NCBI GenBank assembly: GCA_964360255.1
Contig: CAYHVK010000001.1
Span: 1-64,000 of the forward strand
DNA: 64,000 bases
Source of the DNA: CAYHVK01 sp964360255
Lineage (GTDB): Bacteria > Bdellovibrionota > Bdellovibrionia > Bdellovibrionales > UBA1609
Direction of reading: 5' to 3'
How positions within the stretch are numbered: position 1 is the stretch's first letter; every line of letters starts with the position of its first letter. Below the pieces are notes generated by a model. The model was not told where the DNA came from. It did no database searches and saw only the letters and a program-made list of their open reading frames with translations. Made by a program: the position numbers and the translations under genes. Positions 1-6,846 of this stretch are shown one piece after another.

Positions 1-185
1 ATTAAACTCAATTCTCAGAAGAGAAAAGTGCGTCAAGATTTATTTAACTATTTATCCGGTTGCACAAGTTCTGGAATTATTCGGCGTATTATTTGTTATA
101 AAGTACCTTGGCATGCATTACGCCTCAACTCATATTCGCTAACGAAATAGATCTCAATTAATATCTATTCTCCAATGAAAATAGC

Positions 186-211
186 GCTTGATCTCATAGT
201 TAAGATCAAGC
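186..211 (-). terminator. hairpin downstream of the secreted protein gene
   Basis: Perfect 9-bp arms (GCTTGATCT at 186-194, AGATCAAGC at 203-211) with an 8-nt loop, just past the stop of the minus-strand gene that ends at 218. The minus-strand sequence after it is only modestly T-rich (TATTTTC), so this is a plausible but weak intrinsic terminator. Bases 1-185 hold nothing else I can support. Confidence 0.5.
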
Positions 212-217
212 ATCTGC

Positions 218-745
218 TTACCGAACACTTGGTGCCGCGGCTGGATTTTTAAAGCGCTTCTGAACTGTATTACCTTTCATAGCTGGCAATTGATCAGGAA
301 CTGTCGGAGTTGCACTACGAGTCGTTGAAGAAGATTTAATTCTTGGCGACTTGTCTTCTTTTTCAGCCGCTGCTTTTTCGTACTTTTCTTTTAATTTATA
401 TTTTACGAGAGCTTCATCATAACATTTGCGAGACTCATCACTCATGTCAGCATCGCACTCCTCAAGAGAATCTGAGTTATCCCAGCTACACATGCCTAAA
501 GCGCGAGTTGTTAATGAATAACCCCAAGTCTTTTTATAAAGCAGTCCATACTCTTCGCCGTCAGAACATTTGAATTTTTTAAGACGCAATTCTTCGTGAT
601 CGATTTTAGGTTGATCATCTGGGCGCACATCATCTTCGCTCACTGGTACATCATAATCGGGCTTGATCTCTGCCCATGCATTTGTTGCTACAACATTGAG
701 TAAGAAAGCTGCTAGTAACGTGATTGATAAAGTACTGATTTTCAT
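218..745 (-). CDS. secreted protein of unknown function
   Basis: 175 residues. The ATG at 745 is chosen over the in-frame upstream start at 775 because an AAGAAGGA ribosome site lies about 5 nt before it and it opens directly into a signal peptide (MKIST..., hydrophobic core, AWA cleavage before E). The mature part is very acidic at first (DVPVSEDDVRPDD), contains several cysteines in the middle (KKFKCSDGEEYG, MCSWDN, CDAD, CYDEA) that could form disulfides, and ends in a Lys-rich then Ser/Thr/Pro-rich tail. No known domain is recognised. It probably acts in the periplasm or is surface-exposed. It stands alone, divergent from the radical SAM gene. Confidence 0.75.
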   Translation of the reverse strand: MKISTLSITLLAAFLLNVVATNAWAEIKPDYDVPVSEDDVRPDDQPKIDHEELRLKKFKCSDGEEYGLLYKKTWGYSLTTRALGMCSWDNSDSLEECDADMSDESRKCYDEALVKYKLKEKYEKAAAEKEDKSPRIKSSSTTRSATPTVPDQLPAMKGNTVQKRFKNPAAAPSVR

Positions 746-1124
746 AAATTCCTTCTTTGTAATTGCAGATGGCACAGTCTTTTAGAATATGCCTCATCAG
801 ACTCTCTGCTTTTCTTTGATCTCTTACCTTCTTATATTCAAAAAAAGTGCCGCCCAAAACGCTCCAACCCTGTTAGATTCGATCTTAAAACTATCAAAAC
901 CTGACCAACCGTAAATTGTTGGACAACCGGTTGATATCTCTACACCTCTAGCAAAAAATGCCAGGTGTCGGTGTCAGATTGACACCTTTTGTTAAATATG
1001 ACATAACTAGTAGGTCGGCTGATAGGCTAAGTAATTGAAAATACTAGATTATATTTTAACGCTCTAGCCCTCGGCCTAGGCCCATTTTTTGCTTATGTTC
1101 ATTAGGACCATAAAGAGGAAATAA
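746..1124. other. gene-free divergent intergenic region with a hairpin
   Basis: About 380 bases between the divergent genes at 745 and 1125. It must hold the promoters of both, but I see no convincing -35/-10 pair. It contains a terminator-like hairpin: GGTGTCA at 970-976, loop GAT, TGACACC at 980-986, followed by TTTT. There is no plus-strand gene upstream for this hairpin to terminate, so it may be a stray palindromic repeat. The 10-mer palindrome CAACCGGTTG lies a little upstream. No open frame here looks like a gene. Confidence 0.5.
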
Positions 1125-2492
1125 ATGGAATTGCGCAGATATAAAGACATCGTCGCCTTTAAGACACGAAAAAGTGGTCTTATTGCATTCCACCCTCATA
1201 ACCTTGAGATCGCTCAAATTGATGAAACAGCGTGGGAGAATATGCTCCCCCATGAAATCACAAATGGCCTTCGTACTCAGCCCGATCAAGCTTTTGCTGA
1301 TCTTGAAGAATGGTCAGCCAGTCTTTCTGAAGAGACTTCTGATTTAAAACAATCAAATAGCGTTCGTTATTACTCTGTGAATATTGCTCAGATTTGTAAT
1401 TTGAAATGCACATATTGCGCAGCCGGTGGCGATGGAACTTATGGTTCTGCGACAACTAAAGTGGATACTTCTAAGGTTGAAAAACAACTCACTTTACTTC
1501 TTGGCAGCGTTGGCAAAAATTCAACTCCAGAAGATAAAGAGCAATTTGAAATTCGCTTCTTAGGTGGCGAGCCGCTTCTCTACCCTTCGCTAGTGAAACA
1601 AATTGCTCAGTACGCACAGCTTTTAGTGGCTGGCCGCAATGTTGAACTTTTATTTTCGATCACTACAAATGGAACTTTGATCACTCAAAAAGTGGCGGAG
1701 CTTTTAGCTGACCTGAATACTGAAATTACAATCAGCTTAGATGGCGACAGTGATATCAATGATCGCGTGCGCCCGGCGAAAGGTTCACTCAGCTCAACAT
1801 CATTAACTCTCAGAGGCTTACAAGAGCTTAAGAAAGTTCGCTCACGCCTTCGCGGTTTAAAAGTGAATAGCGTTTTTGGCGCGCACAATCTTGAGGTTCT
1901 CAACACCTATAAATATCTCACTTCACTTGATATGAATTGGGATTCTTTAAATTTGAACTACGCGAACAACGAAGATATTGAAAATTCTGTGAAGTACATT
2001 GGCGAAATGACGGCCGTGGCCGCATACGCTTATGAAACTCAAGGTTTATTAGGACTAGCGCAAATCACGCAGTTCAGATCAACACTGGCGCGTCTTGAGA
2101 CACAAACTCGCATTCACTCTTATTGTGGAGCGGGCAAGTCTTTACTTCAGGCGGATACTAAAACGAATTTATACACTTGCAACTGGCTGATGAATGATGA
2201 GTCAGAAGCTGTAAGCACAAACAATTGGCCTGTGATCGCTGAGACTTTGATTGAGAAGAACAATTGCCAAACGTGCTGGGCTCGTCACCTTTGTGGTGGC
2301 GGTTGCATGGCCGTACATAAAGCGAAAAGCGGTTCGAAACACGAGAAAGATCCGGCGTTTTGTTATCGCCAGCGCAGCTTATCGGCAATAAGCATTGAGT
2401 ATTTTTTTGAAGCTTTAAATTTAAAAAACGATTTTATTAACGAAACTAATAACGAAATACAAACTAAAACAGCTACGACGATTGTAGCTTAA
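1125..2492 (+). CDS. radical SAM/SPASM peptide maturase
   Basis: 455 residues; ATG preceded by AGAGGA at 5-nt spacing. The radical SAM 4Fe-4S motif CNLKCTYC is at residues 91-98, followed by FLGGEPLL (about 145-152) and the SITTNGTL strand. A C-terminal SPASM domain carries C334, C352, then CX2C (381, 384), CX5C (390), CX3C (394) and C413, enough for two auxiliary iron-sulfur clusters. The first 85 residues resemble the leader-binding N-terminal regions of peptide maturases (inference). SPASM enzymes install thioether or C-C bonds in short ribosomal peptides. The 43-residue ORF 15 nt downstream is the obvious substrate. No transporter, peptidase or separate PqqD-like gene is adjacent. The enzyme class is certain; the chemistry is unknown. 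Confidence 0.9.
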   Translation: MELRRYKDIVAFKTRKSGLIAFHPHNLEIAQIDETAWENMLPHEITNGLRTQPDQAFADLEEWSASLSEETSDLKQSNSVRYYSVNIAQICNLKCTYCAAGGDGTYGSATTKVDTSKVEKQLTLLLGSVGKNSTPEDKEQFEIRFLGGEPLLYPSLVKQIAQYAQLLVAGRNVELLFSITTNGTLITQKVAELLADLNTEITISLDGDSDINDRVRPAKGSLSSTSLTLRGLQELKKVRSRLRGLKVNSVFGAHNLEVLNTYKYLTSLDMNWDSLNLNYANNEDIENSVKYIGEMTAVAAYAYETQGLLGLAQITQFRSTLARLETQTRIHSYCGAGKSLLQADTKTNLYTCNWLMNDESEAVSTNNWPVIAETLIEKNNCQTCWARHLCGGGCMAVHKAKSGSKHEKDPAFCYRQRSLSAISIEYFFEALNLKNDFINETNNEIQTKTATTIVA

Positions 2493-2507
2493 AAGGGAGT
2501 TTTCATC

Positions 2508-2639
2508 ATGGGAGATAAAATGAAACACATTAAAAAAATTACGGCGAAAAGCCCAGCAAAAAAAGATCAAGAAGGTCGCGCTCGCGAAATCTTGAAAGCC
2601 GCTGGTAAAAAAGCTGTAGCTGGTTGCCCGGAGTTATAA
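2508..2639 (+). CDS. small Cys-containing peptide, candidate SPASM precursor
   Basis: 43-codon ORF in the gap between the maturase and the sensor kinase. The ATG at 2508 has a GGGAG ribosome site about 9 nt upstream (a second ATG is at codon 5). The peptide is Lys/Ala-rich (12 Lys), has no hydrophobic signal sequence, and has a single Cys at residue 40, ending GCPEL. A short basic leader with a C-terminal Cys motif next to a SPASM maturase fits a ribosomally made, post-translationally modified peptide, comparable in layout to the mycofactocin and PQQ precursors, whose modified residues are also few. The modification, cleavage site and role are unknown. Its stop lies 2 nt before the kinase start, implying coupled translation. 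Confidence 0.7.
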   Translation: MGDKMKHIKKITAKSPAKKDQEGRAREILKAAGKKAVAGCPEL

Positions 2640-2641
2640 AA

Positions 2642-4495
2642 ATGGATCGCAGCACCAAAAAAGATACGCCTAGTAAAAGAGCATTGTTGTTCAATGCTTT
2701 GCGTGTCTTTTTGGCGCTCGCGATTGCATTTTTCCTCTGTCAGATTCAGTTAGATTATATCGAGTCTTACACTTACGACATGCGCGTTCGTATGCGCCCG
2801 GCTCCGAACACATCTGGCTTCATTCAGACTGTGACCATCGACAACAAAACTCAAGAGAGCCTCAAGCGCATGCCAGAAGCCCTTGATTACGTGAAGTTCT
2901 TCGATGAGCTCGCAAAAGCTCAACCGAAGGCTGTTGTTTATGTAGCCGACTTCTCAGATATTATCGGCTCTTATGAAGATCTTGAAGCTTTAGCAACAAC
3001 GACGAAGAGCTTAAACTTCATCGTCGCCAATGACAGCCGCTTACCTGATAAAGGCCTTGAAGAAGAATTTCAGCTCTTGCCACCGCTGCAAGAAATCAAA
3101 GTGGAATCAGCTCCCAAAACAGCTGATGCCCAGTCTTTTGCTAAAGATGGTGTGACTCGTCGTATGGTGCTCACCCTCGAAGATCAATTGCTTTTACACC
3201 CACGCCTCGCGGCACTTTATAATAATAAGAAATCAGTCCACGAATACCAAGGCTCTTTCCAATTTAAGAGAACAGCTCAGGCTTATATTGATTTCCGCCC
3301 GACAGGCACTTACAAGCCAGTGAGTTTTATCGATATTGCTAATGGTGAATTTGATCAGGCACAATTTAAAGATAAGATCATCATTATCGGTCGCGACACT
3401 CGCGCTGAAGTGAGTGATTATGTTATGACGCCTTATTCGCGCGACAACACAGCTATGTCACGTGTTGAGCTTCACGCGAATATTCTTGATACATTGATTT
3501 TAAATACAGCACCGATTCCAAGCCCATGGTGGCTCAATGTTCTTGCGACTTCATTGATCGCAGTTCTCACTGTGTTCGTTGTACTCGCACTTCGTCCACT
3601 TCAAGGTTTGATTATTTTAGGTCTTACTGTTTTCTCTTACTTCGCCGTTTGTCTCTTGTTCTTTATGATGACAGATTTCTGGCTGGATATGGCTCACCCA
3701 TTACTCGCCATCTTTATCTGTTATTATTTCTTTATTCCGTATCGTTTGATCGTCGAGAACCGTCGTAGCTGGGAGTATTATCAGCGCAACCGCTTGCTCA
3801 CACAGGTTGAAGAGCTGAAGTCGAACTTCTTAAGAATGATGTCTCATGACCTGAAGACTCCTATTGCGCGTATTCAAGGTATGACTGAAATGGCTCTTCG
3901 TGATCAAGAATCACTTTCAGCGTCTCAAGCAGAAGCTCTTCGTAATATTTCAAGCTCAAGCGATGAACTGGCTCATTTCGTATCTTCGATTTTAAATTTA
4001 GGTCGTATTGAGAGTAAAGACATTAAGCTTCACCTTCGTAGCAAAGACATTAATGCCCTTCTCTTAGAAGTGATTAAGAAGTCCGAGTATCTTGCTCGCC
4101 AAAAAAACATCTCTATTATGACTGAGTTCGAGCCGATGTTCAGCGTAAAAGTAGATGAAGATTTATTAAGGCAGGTTTTCACAAACCTAATTGAGAACGC
4201 AATTAAGTACAGCCCTGAGAACTCTAGCATTATGATCAGCACCGAAGAAGTAGATGGTAAAATTCAAGTTCAAGTGGCTGATCAAGGTATTGGTATTGCG
4301 ATCGATGATATTGGTAATTTATTTACGAAGTTCTACCGTGCAAAAGCGATTCGTGACTCAGAAGTTAAAGGTTCTGGTCTCGGATTGTACTTAGCTCGTT
4401 ACTTTGTAGATTTACATAAAGGCCAGATCTCCGTTGAAAGCGCTCCTGCACAAGGATCTACTTTCACGGTGGAATTGCCTATGAATTTAAATTAG
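2642..4495 (+). CDS. CHASE2-type sensor histidine kinase
   Basis: 617 residues from the ATG at 2642 (GGAG at 2630-2633, spacing 8); an in-frame TTG at 2624 inside the peptide gene is less likely. One N-terminal membrane helix (ALRVFLALAIAFFLCQI) is followed by an extracytoplasmic CHASE2-like domain (YDMRVRMRPAP, then TVTIDNKTQESL). About three membrane helices come next, then HisKA with the phospho-acceptor in MMSHDLKTPIARIQG, and the ATPase N box (FTNLIENAIKYSP), G1 (DQGIGI) and G2 (GSGLGLYLAR). It should sense a signal outside the inner membrane and phosphorylate the regulator encoded at 4570. Its start, 2 nt from the peptide gene, suggests a functional link with the modified peptide. Confidence 0.92.
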   Translation: MDRSTKKDTPSKRALLFNALRVFLALAIAFFLCQIQLDYIESYTYDMRVRMRPAPNTSGFIQTVTIDNKTQESLKRMPEALDYVKFFDELAKAQPKAVVYVADFSDIIGSYEDLEALATTTKSLNFIVANDSRLPDKGLEEEFQLLPPLQEIKVESAPKTADAQSFAKDGVTRRMVLTLEDQLLLHPRLAALYNNKKSVHEYQGSFQFKRTAQAYIDFRPTGTYKPVSFIDIANGEFDQAQFKDKIIIIGRDTRAEVSDYVMTPYSRDNTAMSRVELHANILDTLILNTAPIPSPWWLNVLATSLIAVLTVFVVLALRPLQGLIILGLTVFSYFAVCLLFFMMTDFWLDMAHPLLAIFICYYFFIPYRLIVENRRSWEYYQRNRLLTQVEELKSNFLRMMSHDLKTPIARIQGMTEMALRDQESLSASQAEALRNISSSSDELAHFVSSILNLGRIESKDIKLHLRSKDINALLLEVIKKSEYLARQKNISIMTEFEPMFSVKVDEDLLRQVFTNLIENAIKYSPENSSIMISTEEVDGKIQVQVADQGIGIAIDDIGNLFTKFYRAKAIRDSEVKGSGLGLYLARYFVDLHKGQISVESAPAQGSTFTVELPMNLN

Positions 4496-4540
4496 CGCAA
4501 GTATGCGAAAGCTGTCTAAGACTTGCGCGTATGGTTTTTT
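4495..4540 (+). terminator. hairpin between sensor kinase and response regulator
   Basis: GCGCAAGT (4495-4502) pairs with ACTTGCGC (4521-4528) across an 18-nt loop, followed shortly by TTTTTT (4535-4540). The left arm starts at the last base of the kinase stop codon. It may terminate or attenuate transcription so that the regulator is made at a different level from the kinase. Confidence 0.5.
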
Positions 4541-4569
4541 AGTATTTTAGATTTTTTAGAGGAGTACAT

Positions 4570-6054
4570 ATGTTAAAAGTATTAGTTGTTGATGATGATC
4601 AAGGTTTACGCCTTTCAGTCAAAGACGCGCTTACAGCTGCTGGACAGTTTGAGATCACTGAAGCTTTTGATGGCGTCAATGCTCTTGAGAAGGTCAAAGA
4701 AGGCGCATTCTCACTTGTGATTATGGACGTCGATATGCCTCGCATGAATGGCTTGCAAGCCCTAAAGGCGATCAAAGAGCACGACCCATCGATCATCGTG
4801 ATCATCATGACCGCTTATGCAAATATCAATGACGCCGTTAAGGTTGTTAAAGAAGGTGCTTTTAACTACGTTTCTAAACCTATCAAGAGCGATGAACTTC
4901 GCTTGATGGTGGATAAAGCTCTCGAAGCCCACAATTTGATTTCTCAGGTTGCAGCGAGCGCTCCGACACTCGCTATGGAAGCCGGCCGTAAGATTATCGG
5001 TGGCACTCAGCAAATGCGCAAAGTGTTCAACGTTATTGATCGCCTCTCTAAAGTAGACACTCCAGTTTTGATTCGTGGTGCTTCTGGTACGGGTAAAGAA
5101 CTCGTGGCACGCGCCATTCATGCCAACTCGGCTCAGAAAGATGGCAAGTTCGTTGCTATCAACTGCTCAGCTATCCCAGAAAATCTATTTGAATCAGAAC
5201 TTTTCGGTCACGAAAAGGGAGCTTTCACAGGCGCCGATCAACGTAAAATTGGTAAGTTTCAATTTGCTGAGGGCGGCACGCTGTTCCTCGATGAAGTGGG
5301 CGATCTACCACTTCTTATGCAAGTGAAGCTTCTTCGTGTGCTTCAAGAAAAGATGTTCACACCAGTGGGCGCTTTACGTGAAATCGAAACTAACGTTCGT
5401 ATTATCGCAGCGACGAATCGTCCCCTTGAAGAGATGAATAAGAACAATACTTTCCGCGAAGATTTATACTATCGCTTGAATGTTATGCCGATTTTCTTAC
5501 CTGCGCTTAAAGAGCGCCGGGAAGATGTCGAGCATATGGTGAAAAACTTCATCACAAAGTTCAATCGCAAGCAGAATAAGAAAGTTATCGGTATCACGCC
5601 TGAAGCTTTAACTATGCTTAAAAAGTATGATTGGCCGGGTAATATTCGTGAGTTAGAGAATGTGATTGAGCACGCCTTTATTCTAGAAGAAGGTACTCAT
5701 TTAACGCTGCAAAGCTTGCCTGAATCATTTTTATTAAGCTTAGGTGTCGACATTTCGACTCCAAACTTTAAGGGTTCAATCAGAAGTCAAGAAGAAGACT
5801 CAGGTAATGATGACAATGATGATTTTTCAGACGATGCAGAATCAACGGGTGAAATTGTCACGATCTCTGGAGAAAGCTTGGACTTCAATCGCCATAAAGA
5901 GGCTTTTGAGAAAGAATTTATTATTAAAGCGCTCACAATGTTTAAGGGCCGCATCAACCAAACGGCTCTCCACGCCAATATTCCTAAAAAGACATTGCTC
6001 CGCAAAATCGAAAAATACGGAATCGTAGCAAAAGATTACGCAGACCCGAGTTAA
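4570..6054 (+). CDS. sigma-54-dependent NtrC-type response regulator
   Basis: 494 residues, ATG with GAGGAG ribosome site. Domains: receiver (1-120; VVDDD acidic pocket, phospho-acceptor D53 in IMDVDMP), AAA+ sigma-54 interaction domain (about 145-385; Walker A GASGTGKE, GAFTGA loop that contacts sigma-54, Walker B GGTLFLDEVGD), an acidic linker (SGNDDNDDFSDDAE), and a Fis-type helix-turn-helix at the C-terminus (RINQTALHANIPKKTLLRK). When phosphorylated it should activate sigma-54 promoters. As partner of the CHASE2 kinase encoded just upstream it completes a two-component system. Target promoters are not identifiable here; I found no convincing sigma-54 site near the maturase gene. Confidence 0.93.
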   Translation: MLKVLVVDDDQGLRLSVKDALTAAGQFEITEAFDGVNALEKVKEGAFSLVIMDVDMPRMNGLQALKAIKEHDPSIIVIIMTAYANINDAVKVVKEGAFNYVSKPIKSDELRLMVDKALEAHNLISQVAASAPTLAMEAGRKIIGGTQQMRKVFNVIDRLSKVDTPVLIRGASGTGKELVARAIHANSAQKDGKFVAINCSAIPENLFESELFGHEKGAFTGADQRKIGKFQFAEGGTLFLDEVGDLPLLMQVKLLRVLQEKMFTPVGALREIETNVRIIAATNRPLEEMNKNNTFREDLYYRLNVMPIFLPALKERREDVEHMVKNFITKFNRKQNKKVIGITPEALTMLKKYDWPGNIRELENVIEHAFILEEGTHLTLQSLPESFLLSLGVDISTPNFKGSIRSQEEDSGNDDNDDFSDDAESTGEIVTISGESLDFNRHKEAFEKEFIIKALTMFKGRINQTALHANIPKKTLLRKIEKYGIVAKDYADPS

Positions 6055-6061
6055 TCGGGTC
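6043..6061 (+). terminator. hairpin overlapping the regulator stop codon
   Basis: GACCCGA (6043-6049) and TCGGGTC (6055-6061) form a 7-bp stem with the TAA stop in the loop. No U-run follows directly (CTTAGCTTC). It is a probable end of the maturase-kinase-regulator transcript or an RNA-stabilising stem. Confidence 0.4.
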
Positions 6062-6130
6062 TTAGCTTCACGCTCAATGTACAATTCCCTTGATACTGAC
6101 CTAATAAAACAGTAGGTTTTTTGCCTAACT

Positions 6131-6811
6131 ATGTCGATGAATCTACCGCCGCAAGCTTATACTCGCGAAACGCTGATGATGGCCTTTGATTGGATCCGTT
6201 CTCAGCCGAAAAATATCCAAGAACTCGCTTCAACAAGCGACGCCTTGGTTTCGATTTATATGCAAGCTCGTCGTCGCGGTGGTCAGTACAATACGACGCC
6301 CGTGAGCTCACAATCTTTCAAACAAGATCTTAAAAATCTAGCTGAAGGCTTAAAGCAGTTTGATGGAGCCGAACAAGTTCCGCCAACTCAGTATCAAACT
6401 CCGGTGCAATCACCATCTTTGCCTCAGTCAGCTCCGCCGCAAGCGCCGCAGATTTACAGTACTCACCCCTCAGCGAATATGATGCCGCCACAGATGCCGC
6501 AGACGCAGTATGCGCCTCCTCCGCAGTATCCGCCAGTTCAGGCGCTACCAAATCAGTCAATTTCGGCACATCATCCACCTGTGCAGCATTATGCTCCTCC
6601 GACTCCTACGGCTCCACCCACTGCACAGCAAACTTACTACGCCGCTGCTACACCTGCGAGCTTTGAATCTGAACCTGTTTTAGATGCAAAAAGCCTCGAT
6701 GCCGCTAGACGAGTTCAGGCTCGCTTTAATTTATCTTCTGAAAATGAAGCTGTTCGACTTTTAATTGCTTTAGGTTTTGAAAAAGTTCGCGAAATGGCCG
6801 GCAAGTTCTAG
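6131..6811 (+). CDS. Pro/Gln-rich linker protein of unknown function
   Basis: 226 residues; ATG at 6131 (second ATG at codon 3) with a poor ribosome site. A folded N-terminal segment (residues about 1-78, including FDWIRSQPKNIQELA and YMQARRRGG) is joined by a long low-complexity Pro/Gln/Ala/Tyr linker (about 80-180) to a compact helical C-terminal segment (about 185-226, with ARRVQARFNLSSENEAVRLLI) reminiscent of short helical protein-protein or ribbon-helix-helix-like modules. No signal peptide or membrane helix, so it is cytoplasmic. It sits 35 nt upstream of ileS and may be co-transcribed. Function is not recognised; a scaffolding or regulatory role is only a guess. Confidence 0.75.
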   Translation: MSMNLPPQAYTRETLMMAFDWIRSQPKNIQELASTSDALVSIYMQARRRGGQYNTTPVSSQSFKQDLKNLAEGLKQFDGAEQVPPTQYQTPVQSPSLPQSAPPQAPQIYSTHPSANMMPPQMPQTQYAPPPQYPPVQALPNQSISAHHPPVQHYAPPTPTAPPTAQQTYYAAATPASFESEPVLDAKSLDAARRVQARFNLSSENEAVRLLIALGFEKVREMAGKF

Positions 6812-6846
6812 ACCCGATAGATTCTAGAAACAAAGAAGGATCTCAA

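Noticed and set aside
1056..1289. Minus-strand frame opposite the maturase start
   Set aside because: Overlaps the well-supported SPASM gene; no ribosome site or recognisable protein.
6099..6123. ACCTA/TAGGT short stem with T6 before the Pro/Gln-rich protein
   Set aside because: The 5-bp stem is too weak to support a terminator, and the T run may be the leader of the next gene.
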